46,477 nt of DNA from an uncultured bacterium. Its GTDB lineage: Bacteria > Bacillota > Clostridia > Lachnospirales > Lachnospiraceae. The notes beneath the pieces are model-generated. The model ran no database searches and was not told the DNA's origin. It worked only from the letters and a program-made list of their open reading frames with translations. The stretch lies in the NCBI GenBank assembly GCA_905215155.1, contig CAJMPJ010000028.1, forward strand, positions 1 to 46,477. The letters run 5' to 3'. Of this stretch, positions 24,432 to 33,496 are shown piece after piece. Each line of letters starts with the position of its first letter. Positions within the stretch are counted from its first letter, which is position 1. The translations under genes were made by a program, and so were the position numbers.

Positions 24432-25683
24432 AAAACGGGTAAAAATCTTCATGAAAACAGCGGGAACAAGGGTGCTGGCTGGCATCCTTGTTCCTGCTGT
24501 TTTCCTTATGGGGTGTTCCTTTGATCCTCCCGCTCCCGAAGAAGGACCGGTTTCCATACGAGTGGCCTGTTCCGCCGGAGACATCAAATGGAAAAGCGGG
24601 ATGGAGGATGTGGCAGAGAAATTCATGGAACAAAATAAGAATATTAAAGTGGAGCTTTATTTTGTGCCTGAGGTCAAGAAGCAGACTTATATAGAACGGC
24701 TGAAGGTGCTGGCGGCACAAGAGGAGTTTTCCGATATTGTGGAACTGCGTGAGACAGGTGCGCTTGTGCAGGCGGGACTTCTTGCTCCCATGCCCCGGGA
24801 GGTATATTCTCTGGTAGCCAGCCCGCGGCTTTATGATGGCGTGTGTTACGGGGTACCGCGGTATACGACCACACTGGGAATAATTTATAACCGTGATATT
24901 TTTGAAGAGATGGGACTTTCCGAACCGGAGACTTATGATGATTTTTTGAACATCTGCCAGAAGTTATTGACAGCCAGGTATGATGCCCTGGCTTTGGGGG
25001 CTGCAGATATCTGGCATATGAAGTTTTGGGGCAATTACCTGTTTCGCAATTATATGGCCACAGAGGACGGTAAGGTCCGGATGACAAAGGAAAATCTGAC
25101 CAGGATGCTGGGAGATTTCCGGGATCTGGCGGATAAAGGGTATATCAACTCCCGTTACCGGGATATGTTGGACAGCCAGACCGCACAGGCGCTCTCTTCC
25201 GGGCAGGCGGCCATGGTCTATACAGGACCGTGGATGCTTTCACAGATTGAGAATTTAAATCCTCAGATCCGGCTGGGCTTCTTTTTCCTTCCCGATAAAA
25301 ATGGTGTTGCCTACGCAATGGATGACAGCAATGTGGAATGGGGCATTTCTGCAGAAACAGCCAGGGATAAGAAAAAGATGGATGCATCGGTGAAGTTTCT
25401 TCAGTTCTATTATTCAGAGGGGGTTTATGAAACCATATTGGAACTGATGAATGCAGATTCGGTGACGGTCCGTAAGGTCCGTATGCCTGACACCAGGAAT
25501 CAAAGGATCATGAAGGCGGCCTATGAAAGGGGACCTGTGCATACAAAGCTTTTGATGGAGGATGCCAATTCGCCTGACGGATTCATTGCCTATTATGACC
25601 AGGTGCTGATCCAGGCACTATGGGGAGACGAACCGGTTTCTTCCCTGGCTGACAGCCTGCTCAAACGATGGGAGATGCCATGA
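24424..25683 (+). CDS. Extracellular solute-binding lipoprotein embedded in a two-component operon
   Basis: 419 residues from ATG 24424 (overlapping the regulator stop; 24391 and 24451 are alternative starts). Basic start, hydrophobic helix and lipobox LMGC with C31 as lipidation site, then a family 1 sugar-binding fold: GMEDVAEKFMEQNKNIKVE, GVPRYTTTLGIIYNRDIFEEMG with SEPETYDDFL, the GQAAMVYTGPWMLSQ block and EWGISAETARDKKKMDASVKF. ABC importers use such proteins, but no ABC permease or ATPase gene is present in the window. Lying between the regulator and the kinase with overlaps on both sides, it probably presents a sugar to the kinase sensor. That role is inference. Confidence 0.88.
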   Translation: MYKKRVKIFMKTAGTRVLAGILVPAVFLMGCSFDPPAPEEGPVSIRVACSAGDIKWKSGMEDVAEKFMEQNKNIKVELYFVPEVKKQTYIERLKVLAAQEEFSDIVELRETGALVQAGLLAPMPREVYSLVASPRLYDGVCYGVPRYTTTLGIIYNRDIFEEMGLSEPETYDDFLNICQKLLTARYDALALGAADIWHMKFWGNYLFRNYMATEDGKVRMTKENLTRMLGDFRDLADKGYINSRYRDMLDSQTAQALSSGQAAMVYTGPWMLSQIENLNPQIRLGFFFLPDKNGVAYAMDDSNVEWGISAETARDKKKMDASVKFLQFYYSEGVYETILELMNADSVTVRKVRMPDTRNQRIMKAAYERGPVHTKLLMEDANSPDGFIAYYDQVLIQALWGDEPVSSLADSLLKRWEMP

Positions 25684-27470
25684 CACAGAAAAGAAAGAGC
25701 ATTTTTTTCAATCTGACCATATCTTTTATCGTTCTTGGAGCGGCCCCTTTGCTCATTGCAGGGAGTCTGCTGTTTATCCAGTTCCGTAACAATATGGAAC
25801 GGGTGGTTCTCGATGATATGACCCGGATGGTCCGCTACTCCGGCAACAACGTGCAGGAAATGGTAGATGAGTGCAGTGAACTGACCAAGCGCATTTATGA
25901 TATTTCCACGGATGACGGACTGCTATTGTATCAGGTTTTAAATAACAGAAGCCTTCGCCAGGAGGTGAGGGAAATGAAGGTCATGGTGATTCTCAATGAA
26001 ATGCTTGATGGGGACACCCGGATCAGGACCGCTTATTTTGAGGATAACCAGGGGAGGGTTTATTATGCCACTAAAAATACCCAGAAGGTACTTGACAAAA
26101 AGGCTTTTTTGAAATTCATTTCCCAGGAAGATGATACGGCCAATTTTTCCGTCCTTTATACCCATGTGGACAGTTATTTCCCGGATTCCAGGAATCAGGT
26201 AGTCACCTTTCGCCGCAGCTATCAGGATATAACCTCCTTTAAAACCATAAAAAACAGTTTGGGAAACTTATATCTGGACATGGATATAAGTAAGCTGTCT
26301 TCCATGCTGTCGGATGTGAGTATGGATATCAACGAATCCTTCCGGATTGTCGATGAACAGGGAAGGTGTATTTACAGCATGGAGCCGTCGGAGACCGGAA
26401 GCGTTTTGGAGGAGATGCTGCCCCTTTATCCGGTGATGTCAGAAAATGAGGGGATGATGCTGAAAGGGAACCGGTATCTGGTATACGACCGGCTGGAAAA
26501 TTGCGGCTGGACTGTGGTTGCCCAGGCCGGAAGAGACCGGGTTCTGCAAAATCTGGAAAGCACAAAACAGTATATTTTGGCGTTTTTAGGGGGAACCTTT
26601 TTCTTGTTATTATGTTTATATTTCTATTTTCTAAAGGAAATCAGAAAGCCGGTGAAGCTTTTAGAGAGAGGCATGGCTGAGATACAGAAAGGAAATTTAG
26701 AGACCAGGATTGATGTGGGCGGCAGAGAGGATGAAATCGGAGTTCTGGCATCGGGCTTAAATTCCATGGCTAAGGATCTGAACGAATACATCAAAAAGGT
26801 CTATGTGGCGGAAATCGGACAGCGGGAAGCGGAATTAAATGCCCTCAAGTCCCAGATTAAACCACATTACCTTTATAACACACTGGAGGTAATCCGGATG
26901 ACGGCTCTGGAACAGGAGGACAGGGAAACGGCAAGAATGGTGGAGAGTCTGTCCAGACAGCTTAAATACCTGATGGGTCACAGCGGAGATATGGTGCCTC
27001 TTCGGATGGAGATCGAAAATATCCGGGAATATTTTTATATCATGCGCATCCGGTATGAGAACCGCATCCAGCTGGAAGTCAGCGTGGATGAGGAGGTAAT
27101 GGAAACGCCCATTATTAAGCTGAGTCTTCAGCCCATTGTGGAAAATGCCGTAAAACATGGTCTGCGCCCCAAAAAGGGGAAGGGGACTGTACGGATCGAG
27201 GCCCACAAAAGAAGGGACTGCCTTGAGGTGACCGTAATGGATGACGGGGTCGGTATGAATGAGGAGATTTTAAAGGCCCTTCAGGAAGAACTGATGCAGG
27301 AGGAAGTTGGAGTCAAAACCAGAGAGGGCTTAAACCATGTGGGGATCAAAAATGTGTATGACAGGATTCAGAAAAATTTCGGACCGGAATACGGACTGGA
27401 GATCATCAGTACGGAGGGAACCGGAACCATTGTTGTGTACACGTTACCGGTAAACGCAGAGGAAAGCTAG
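25680..27470 (+). CDS. Sensor histidine kinase, YesM type
   Basis: 596 residues from ATG 25680, whose first bases overlap the lipoprotein stop (ATGA). Membrane helix about 10-33, extracellular Cache-like sensor about 35-290, second helix about 298-320 (ILAFLGGTFFLLLCLYFYFL), HAMP, then the His_kinase domain LKSQIKPHYLYNTLEVIR with H396 and the ATPase domain with N-box IVENAVKHGLRPKKGKG and G-box DDGVGMNEEIL. It phosphorylates the regulator at 22839. Partnership with the lipoprotein would make a three-component sensory unit. The next gene is 151 bases away with a possible own promoter. Confidence 0.94.
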   Translation: MTQKRKSIFFNLTISFIVLGAAPLLIAGSLLFIQFRNNMERVVLDDMTRMVRYSGNNVQEMVDECSELTKRIYDISTDDGLLLYQVLNNRSLRQEVREMKVMVILNEMLDGDTRIRTAYFEDNQGRVYYATKNTQKVLDKKAFLKFISQEDDTANFSVLYTHVDSYFPDSRNQVVTFRRSYQDITSFKTIKNSLGNLYLDMDISKLSSMLSDVSMDINESFRIVDEQGRCIYSMEPSETGSVLEEMLPLYPVMSENEGMMLKGNRYLVYDRLENCGWTVVAQAGRDRVLQNLESTKQYILAFLGGTFFLLLCLYFYFLKEIRKPVKLLERGMAEIQKGNLETRIDVGGREDEIGVLASGLNSMAKDLNEYIKKVYVAEIGQREAELNALKSQIKPHYLYNTLEVIRMTALEQEDRETARMVESLSRQLKYLMGHSGDMVPLRMEIENIREYFYIMRIRYENRIQLEVSVDEEVMETPIIKLSLQPIVENAVKHGLRPKKGKGTVRIEAHKRRDCLEVTVMDDGVGMNEEILKALQEELMQEEVGVKTREGLNHVGIKNVYDRIQKNFGPEYGLEIISTEGTGTIVVYTLPVNAEES

Positions 27471-27520
27471 AGGTTTTTTTGGGAAAACAGGAGAGGTTTT
27501 TGGATCGTCGTACCAAAGGG

Positions 27521-27549
27521 TTGAGACGGACAAACGCATATGATACCAT
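27521..27549 (+). promoter_or_regulatory. Possible promoter before the PTS EIIB gene
   Basis: TTGAGA (27521-27526), 17-base spacer, TACCAT (27544-27549). It lies in the 151-base gap after the kinase and would be the natural place for the YesN-type regulator to act. No terminator was seen in the gap. Evidence is moderate at best. Confidence 0.35.
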
Positions 27550-27621
27550 AGGCTTATCTTGAAGAGGGACATGAAAGATGGACCTGTTTCACGTATGTAA
27601 GATCGTTCAGGAGGTAGAGAG

Positions 27622-28116
27622 ATGATTAAAATGATGCGGGTGGATGACCGCCTGATCCATGGCCAGGTGGCGGTCATGTGGTCAAAAGAGTTGGGAATAC
27701 AAAGAATCATTGTAGCGAGCGACACCATTGCTGCCAATGACATTCAGGTCAGTGCGCTTAAAATGGCAGCACCGGCAGGTGTTAAGGCAGCCGTACTGCC
27801 CATTGATAAGGCGGTCGGAATTCTCAATGATCCCCGGGCACAGCAGATGAAGATCCTTGTGATCTCCAACAATCCGGAGGATTTATTAAAGGTAGCGGAA
27901 AAACTGGATGAAAAGCCGGTCCTCAATGTGGCCAATTACGGAAGAATCGGAGGAGGTTCCCTTTCCTCCAAAACCAAAATTTCCGAATCCGTTTATGTGA
28001 CTGATCATGACCGGGAAGTTTTGGAAAAAATCCATGGGCTTGGAATTGAAATCATTCATCAGCCCCTTCCCAGTGATGGAAGGCAGGACTTTATGAAGCT
28101 GTTAGGAGGAAAATAA
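27622..28116 (+). CDS. PTS mannose/fructose/sorbose-family EIIB component
   Basis: 164 residues with CAGGAGGTAGAGAG before the ATG. Cytoplasmic phosphotransfer subunit: MRVDDRLIHGQVAVMW carries the phosphorylated H13, and DTIAANDIQVSALKMAAPAGVKA and NVANYGRIGGG are family blocks. It accepts phosphate from the EIIA at 20240 and phosphorylates sugar during passage through EIIC/EIID. First of three contiguous membrane-complex genes. Confidence 0.95.
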   Translation: MIKMMRVDDRLIHGQVAVMWSKELGIQRIIVASDTIAANDIQVSALKMAAPAGVKAAVLPIDKAVGILNDPRAQQMKILVISNNPEDLLKVAEKLDEKPVLNVANYGRIGGGSLSSKTKISESVYVTDHDREVLEKIHGLGIEIIHQPLPSDGRQDFMKLLGGK

Positions 28117-28119
28117 GCC

Positions 28120-28989
28120 ATGATCATGAACGCTTTCATTGTGGGATTTGTACTCATGTTTACGAAATTTTTTGACTGGTGGGGCAACACCATGTTTCAG
28201 AGGCCCATATTCTGTGTGGCAATTTTAGGCGCCCTGCTTGGACATCCGAAGGAAGGCATTATTTTAGCGGCACAGCTGGAACTGGTATTCCTTGGAAATG
28301 TAAGTCTGGGCGGTGTTATGCCTTCTGACTTTACTCTGGGTTCTATTTTCGGCGCGGCATTTGCACTTTTACTGGGCAAAGACCTAGCGACCGCGGTTAC
28401 GCTGGCTCTTCCGCTGGCAGCACTTGGAACACTTCTTTATTCCTCTATGAAAATCGTGGTAACTTCTCTGGTGCCAAGATTTGAAAAACTTCTGGAGGAA
28501 CGCAACATTAAGGGATTTAAGAAGCTGTGGATTCTCCAGTTTGCCGGATTCCACCTTTGCTATTTCCTTCTTGGTTTTATCTGTATCTGGGTAGGTACAG
28601 ACGCAGTAAAGGCATTTGTTGACATCATTCCGGACTGGGTACAGAAATCCATGACCGTGGCCTCCACCATGCTCCCTGCACTTGGTATGGCGCTTCTTTT
28701 AAAGTCCTTATGGACCAAAGAAATCTGCCCTTATTATTTCCTGGGATTTGGTTTAGGAGCATTCTTCTTTTACAACAACGTAACAGGAGCAGCCCTGGCA
28801 GACAATGCGGTAAAGCTGACCAGCGCTCCAACTAAAATGTTGTCTCTGGTGCAGATTTCCTTTATCGGAGCAGCCATTGCGGCCCTCATTATTTTCCAGG
28901 AACTGCAGAAGATCAAGGACGGACAGAGATTTAAAAGCGTGTCCTCCAGCACAATAATTGATGAAAGTGAGGATTTCTTCAATGACTAA
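28120..28989 (+). CDS. PTS mannose/fructose/sorbose-family EIIC component
   Basis: 289 residues, polytopic membrane protein that forms the sugar pathway with EIID. Starts three bases after EIIB, with TTAGGAGG spaced ten bases from the ATG. The N-terminus FDWWGNTMFQRPIFCVAILGALLGH and GIILAAQLELVFLGNVSLGGVMPSD are signature segments of the EII-Sor/AgaC type. The final 20 residues are acidic. EIID begins within its last codons. Confidence 0.95.
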   Translation: MIMNAFIVGFVLMFTKFFDWWGNTMFQRPIFCVAILGALLGHPKEGIILAAQLELVFLGNVSLGGVMPSDFTLGSIFGAAFALLLGKDLATAVTLALPLAALGTLLYSSMKIVVTSLVPRFEKLLEERNIKGFKKLWILQFAGFHLCYFLLGFICIWVGTDAVKAFVDIIPDWVQKSMTVASTMLPALGMALLLKSLWTKEICPYYFLGFGLGAFFFYNNVTGAALADNAVKLTSAPTKMLSLVQISFIGAAIAALIIFQELQKIKDGQRFKSVSSSTIIDESEDFFND

Positions 28990-29851
28990 TACCAACACAG
29001 GCACTGATGCAGCCGTTACAATGAAGACTAAACTGAATCCTCAGCAGAAAAAGCTGGTAAGCTCCGTGTTCTGGAGATCCATGTGGCTGATGTTCTGTAC
29101 CTCTTATACCAAACAGCAGGGGACCACCTTTGGCTGGACCATGATTCCTTATCTGGAGGATATCTACGGCAAAGAGACCGATGAATTTTATGAAGCAATG
29201 TCCAGACATCAGGACTTTTTCAATACCACACCCGGTATGTCACCTTTTATCTTTTCTCTGGTTATTTCCATGGAGCAGGAAAGAAAATCCGCAATGGACA
29301 CAGGAAGAGAATTTGATGATTCCTCCATTGAGGCGCTGAAGGTTGCTCTTATGGGACCGTTTGCAGGAATCGGTGATTCCGTTTATTCAGGAGCACTGCG
29401 TATCATCGCAACAGGAATCGCCCTGGGATTTTCCCAGATGGGCTCCTGGATGGGACCGATCTTATTTGCACTGCTTTATAACGTTCCCAATGTGCTGATC
29501 CGGTACTTTGGAGCCAGCTATGGTTTGAAGCTTGGCAGTACATACATTGCCAATGCATTGGCTTCAGGTGCACTGAAGGCATTTACCAAAGGATTTGCTG
29601 TTTTGGGACTTATTATGACAGGTGCCATGACGGCACAGTATGTAAGCTTTAAGACCACTTATGTGGCTGATTTTGGCGGAGCGACCTTTAATTTACAGGG
29701 GGTGCTGGACCAGATCATGCCCGGGCTTCTTCCGCTTGCGATCACCATGGCCTCCTTCTTCTATTTAAGAAAGAAGAATAAGCCGGTCACCGTGCTGCTG
29801 GTTATGTTTGCGGCCGCTGTGGTGCTTACTGTGCTGGGGATATGCGGTTAG
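28982..29851 (+). CDS. PTS mannose/fructose/sorbose-family EIID component
   Basis: 289 residues from ATG 28982, overlapping the EIIC stop by eight bases; an upstream in-frame ATG at 28958 lacks a better site. Seen: FWRSMWLMFCTSYTKQQGTTFGW with MIPYLEDIYG, FFNTTPGMSPFIFSLVISMEQ, ALMGPFAGIGDSVYSG and the terminal helix VLLVMFAAAVVLTVLGICG, all typical of family EIID subunits (gutter between cytosolic and membrane parts). With EIIA, EIIB and EIIC it completes a full transporter. Confidence 0.95.
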   Translation: MTNTNTGTDAAVTMKTKLNPQQKKLVSSVFWRSMWLMFCTSYTKQQGTTFGWTMIPYLEDIYGKETDEFYEAMSRHQDFFNTTPGMSPFIFSLVISMEQERKSAMDTGREFDDSSIEALKVALMGPFAGIGDSVYSGALRIIATGIALGFSQMGSWMGPILFALLYNVPNVLIRYFGASYGLKLGSTYIANALASGALKAFTKGFAVLGLIMTGAMTAQYVSFKTTYVADFGGATFNLQGVLDQIMPGLLPLAITMASFFYLRKKNKPVTVLLVMFAAAVVLTVLGICG

Positions 29852-29925
29852 TTGTTATGGCTTTAAGGGCTGGCAGACATCGGTTTGCCGGCCTTTGAGT
29901 GGTTTAAAAAAAGGAGAGGGAAAAG

Positions 29926-30558
29926 ATGAACGGGTTGGGAATGCTGGCTGTGATCATAGGAATCATGGCGGTTTCAACTGTTGCAATGGGACTTATAAAA
30001 AAACGTGTATTTACCGGCATTTATACCGCACTCCAAACCAGGAATTACACTTCTTTTTTCCAGCAGGTGGATGGAAGGCTGGCCCGCGGGGTTCTGCCTG
30101 TGTATACCAGGGAAAACATGAAGCTGAGTGCTTATATGAGCCTTGATGATGCGGATAAGGTAAAGGGGCAGTTTAATGCCATGATGAAGCAGTCCATGAA
30201 TTCCTTTCAGCTTACGGGACTTTTGGTCCGCGGATATGAGTATTTTTCCCGCAGGCAGGAAAGGGAGAGGTGTGAAAAAATCCTGGAAAAGATGAAGGAG
30301 GTCCTTCCTCCCGACCGTCTGGAAAAGTACCAGATGCACTATGACATTGTTTTTGGCGGTTCCATAGCCTATGCGGACCGGCTGGCAGCTGAGGCAAAAG
30401 CCCACAGGGGGAAAAAGAAGGGGTATCTGGAATATTTGCTTGCCAGATCCTATGAATCCATGGGCAAAAAGGAGGAAGGAAGACGTTACCGGCAGCGGGC
30501 GGCAAAGGAATTTAAAACAGGAGCAGAGGATATTGAGAGATATGTTGAAATCATGTAA
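29926..30558 (+). CDS. Membrane-anchored protein with helical repeat-like soluble part, unknown
   Basis: 210 residues with AAAGGAGAGGG before the ATG. One N-terminal helix (about 4-23, LAVIIGIMAVSTVAMGLI), then a charged, all-helical soluble region facing the cytoplasm if the basic residues after the helix stay inside; the end GYLEYLLARSYESMGKKEEG looks like a TPR unit. No family recognised. It sits directly between PTS EIID and the DUF2264 gene, and overlaps the latter by 17 bases, so it belongs to the operon. A scaffolding or regulatory role with the transporter is conceivable but unsupported. Confidence 0.7.
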   Translation: MNGLGMLAVIIGIMAVSTVAMGLIKKRVFTGIYTALQTRNYTSFFQQVDGRLARGVLPVYTRENMKLSAYMSLDDADKVKGQFNAMMKQSMNSFQLTGLLVRGYEYFSRRQERERCEKILEKMKEVLPPDRLEKYQMHYDIVFGGSIAYADRLAAEAKAHRGKKKGYLEYLLARSYESMGKKEEGRRYRQRAAKEFKTGAEDIERYVEIM

Positions 30559-32338
30559 AGACCTTAAAAGCCGCAGGGATCTGGTGGAATGGCTTTCTGA
30601 TATGCTTCCCGATCCTTTTTTGTACAAGGGGTCCACCGGTGCGGCTTACGATGCAGGAATCAGGGAGTTTGAATATTGCTCCCGGCCTTTGTGGGCAATC
30701 TTTTCCCTGATCGCCAGCGGTGATTATGAGGAGGAGATGGCGGCTCCTTTTATAAAAAGGATCAAAGCCGGACTAAAGCCCGGGACTCCTCTGACATTTC
30801 CAGAGCCGTCTACGGCAAGGAGGCAGACGGCAGTGGAAATGGCAGTTTATGGCTATGGACTGCTGTGCTGCAAAGAGCGGCTGCTGAATTATCTGGATGA
30901 GGAAGAAAGAAACCGGTTGGCTGTCTGGCTGAACCAGGTAAATGAAATTGAATTTCCAAGAGGAAACTGGTACTTTTTCCTCTTAATCATCAATTACGGA
31001 CTGAAGGAAAACGGCTTTCCCTACAGCAGGGAAAACATTGATTTTGCCTGCAGGGAGATCGAGAGTCTCTATATTGGCGGCGGGTGGTACAAAGACGGGC
31101 ATGACTGCCAGAGGGATTATTATATCCCCTTTGCTTTTCAGTTTTACAGCCTGCTGCTTGACCGGTACTGCCCGGAACACAAGCTGTCCGGTGTCAGGGA
31201 AAGAAGTCTTGAGTTTGAACCGGATTTTCTGTACTGGCTGGACTCCCAGGGACGGAGCCTGCCCTTTGGAAGAAGCCTGACCTACCGCTTCGCCCATGTA
31301 TGCTATTGGTGTGCCTGTGCGGTAAGCGGCGTTCATGGAATTTCCACCGGAGAAGTAAAGGATATGATTTTCCGGAATTTCAATTTCTGGGCAGGTCAGG
31401 ACATCCTTTCCGAAGGAATGCTCTCCATTGGCTACGGATATCCCAACCTGGTTTTGAGTGAGGACTATAATGCGCCGGGTTCGCCTATGTGGGCATTTAA
31501 GGCCTTTGTTATTTTGTCTCTTCCCCAGGAACATGATTTTTGGAAAGAGGACAGAAAGAAGGTGGTTTTAAAGGAACCCATCAGAGAAGAACGGGGACCG
31601 GGGTTTTTGGCGGTGGCGGGGAAAAAGCATCATTATGCACTTTCAGTCTGTCAGTACAGCCATGCTTCCATTTTCCAGCATATGTCCAAGTATGGGAAGT
31701 TTTGTTATTCCACTGCCTTTGGGTTTAACTGTTCCAGGGATGTGCAGGGAATCAGCCAGTTTGCCGTTGACAATACTCTGGCCCTGTCCGTAAAGGGGAC
31801 GGGGCAGTTTGCAGGACGGGGAAGGATTGTGGAATGGGACTTGTTTAAGGAATACGGATACAGCCGGTGGGTATATGGTGAGATTGCAGAGATTGAGAGC
31901 TGGCTGGTTCCGGTGGATGAGCAGTTCCATATAAGGGTCCACCGGATTCACACCAGTCTGGAACTGGAGACATATGAAGGCGCATTTCCGGTTTTTGGCT
32001 GGAGCCCCAAGTTTTGTTCTCCTGTGATGGAAACGGACGGCATAATCCTTCACCGTGGTCACATGTCAAGCGGAATATGGGATCTTTGCCATGACCGCCA
32101 GCCGGAGGTGGTTCTTCAGGGACCAAACACGAACATTTATGATTGTGAAAGAAATGGAGTTCCGGCACTGAAAAGGGAAATCCCTCCGTCAGAAGGGGGC
32201 TGGATCGCAGCGTGTCTGGTCTATGGCGATCCGGAATTGGATCAAGATGAAACAGGACCAAGACAAAAGCCGGTTGCCAGCCTTAAAGGAAATTGTCTTA
32301 TGGTAAACGGTAAAAATATAATTTTAAATAAAAAATAA
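30542..32338 (+). CDS. DUF2264 family protein (probable glycan-degrading enzyme)
   Basis: 598 residues from ATG 30542; the frame is open further upstream but the conserved domain begins at once with KDLKSRRDLVEWLSDML. N-terminal alpha/alpha-barrel-like DUF2264 domain: SRPLWAIFSLIASG, FPRGNWYFFLLIINYGLKENG, YIGGGWYKDGHDCQRDYYIPFAFQ, QGRSLPFGRSLTYRFAHVCYW; the C-terminal part is beta-rich. The family commonly occurs next to GH88/GH105 and other polysaccharide genes, as it does here, and has been linked to uronic-acid-containing glycans. No signal peptide, so cytoplasmic. Catalytic residues are not assigned. Confidence 0.85.
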   Translation: MLKSCKDLKSRRDLVEWLSDMLPDPFLYKGSTGAAYDAGIREFEYCSRPLWAIFSLIASGDYEEEMAAPFIKRIKAGLKPGTPLTFPEPSTARRQTAVEMAVYGYGLLCCKERLLNYLDEEERNRLAVWLNQVNEIEFPRGNWYFFLLIINYGLKENGFPYSRENIDFACREIESLYIGGGWYKDGHDCQRDYYIPFAFQFYSLLLDRYCPEHKLSGVRERSLEFEPDFLYWLDSQGRSLPFGRSLTYRFAHVCYWCACAVSGVHGISTGEVKDMIFRNFNFWAGQDILSEGMLSIGYGYPNLVLSEDYNAPGSPMWAFKAFVILSLPQEHDFWKEDRKKVVLKEPIREERGPGFLAVAGKKHHYALSVCQYSHASIFQHMSKYGKFCYSTAFGFNCSRDVQGISQFAVDNTLALSVKGTGQFAGRGRIVEWDLFKEYGYSRWVYGEIAEIESWLVPVDEQFHIRVHRIHTSLELETYEGAFPVFGWSPKFCSPVMETDGIILHRGHMSSGIWDLCHDRQPEVVLQGPNTNIYDCERNGVPALKREIPPSEGGWIAACLVYGDPELDQDETGPRQKPVASLKGNCLMVNGKNIILNKK

Positions 32339-32359
32339 AAAAAGCCAGGGAGGATCAAG

Positions 32360-33496
32360 ATGAAATATCAATTATCAGATGCAGACCGCGTATGGGCGGA
32401 AGAGACTTATGAAAAGATACGGGAAAAGATTTCAGCAGAATGTGACCGGGTGGGAGACCGGATTCCCTATATTGCAGAAGACGGAGTTTATAAAGAAGAC
32501 AAAGCCGAGACGGATATTGTCTGGTGGACCAACGGCTTCTGGCCGGGGATTCTCTGGCAGATGTATCACGCAGAGGGAAAGGAGACTTTCCGCAAGGCGG
32601 CAGAGGGAGTGGAGGAAAAGCTGGATAAGGCATTTGAAACTTATACCGGGCTTCATCATGACGTAGGATTTATGTGGCTTCATTCTGCGGCAGCCAGCTA
32701 CCGGATCACCAAAAACGAACGCTCCAGGGCAAGAGCTCTTCATGCCGCTCATCTGCTGGCAGGAAGGTATAATCCAAGAGGAAAGTTTCTCCGCTCCTGG
32801 AACCGGGACCGTTCCGGCTGGGTGATCGTGGACAGTATGATGAACATTCCTCTGCTTTACTGGGCAAGAGATGAGATTCAAGATCCCAGGTTTGAGTTTG
32901 TGGCCATGGACCATGCAGATACGCTGATGAAGTATACGGTGCGGGAAGATGGCTCCTGCAATCATATCATTGTCCTTGATCCTGTGACCGGAGAGCTTTT
33001 GGAAACGCCGGGGGGACAGGGTTATGAGTCCGGCTCCTCCTGGTCCAGAGGCCAGGCATGGGCCATATATGGATTTGCCCTCAGCTTTCTGCACACCGGC
33101 AAAAAGGAATATCTGGACACGGCAAAAAAGGTGGCCCATTATTTCATCGCCCAGACCGATCTGACCGGAGGCGTCGCTTTGGTGGACTTCCGGGCACCCA
33201 AGGAGCCGGTATACTGGGACAGCACGGCCGGGGTCTGTGCTGCCTGCGGACTGCTTGAGATCGCTTCTCACGTGCCGGAAGTGGAAAAGGAATTTTATAC
33301 CAATGCCGCATTGCGGATCCTGAAAGCAACCGATGAAAGGTTCTGCAACTGGGATCCGGCATATGATTCCATCGTACAGATGGGCTCCGGCTCTTATGGA
33401 ACCGAGCATGACAGGCATGTACCCATTATTTATGGAGACTACTTCTTTATTGAAGCAGTTTTACGACTTTTAGACAAGGACATACTGATATGGTAG
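32360..33496 (+). CDS. GH88 unsaturated glucuronyl hydrolase
   Basis: 378 residues with CAGGGAGGATC before the ATG. Cleaves the unsaturated (4,5-dehydro) uronic acid from oligosaccharides made by polysaccharide lyases, by hydrating its double bond. Family residues: LHHDVGFMWLHS with D101 and WVIVDSMMNIPLLYW with D158, matching the two essential aspartates of Bacillus UGL; also WWTNGFWPGILWQMY, SSWSRGQAWAIYGFA and YWDSTAGVCAACGLLE. Cytoplasmic, about the usual length. In streptococci GH88 enzymes are likewise encoded with mannose-family PTS genes that import glycosaminoglycan disaccharides. Overlaps the HAD gene by seven bases. Confidence 0.94.
   Translation: MKYQLSDADRVWAEETYEKIREKISAECDRVGDRIPYIAEDGVYKEDKAETDIVWWTNGFWPGILWQMYHAEGKETFRKAAEGVEEKLDKAFETYTGLHHDVGFMWLHSAAASYRITKNERSRARALHAAHLLAGRYNPRGKFLRSWNRDRSGWVIVDSMMNIPLLYWARDEIQDPRFEFVAMDHADTLMKYTVREDGSCNHIIVLDPVTGELLETPGGQGYESGSSWSRGQAWAIYGFALSFLHTGKKEYLDTAKKVAHYFIAQTDLTGGVALVDFRAPKEPVYWDSTAGVCAACGLLEIASHVPEVEKEFYTNAALRILKATDERFCNWDPAYDSIVQMGSGSYGTEHDRHVPIIYGDYFFIEAVLRLLDKDILIW

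Noticed and set aside
32432..33418. 328-codon leftward frame antisense to GH88
   Set aside because: Long only because of codon bias of GH88; no family motifs and no ribosome binding site.
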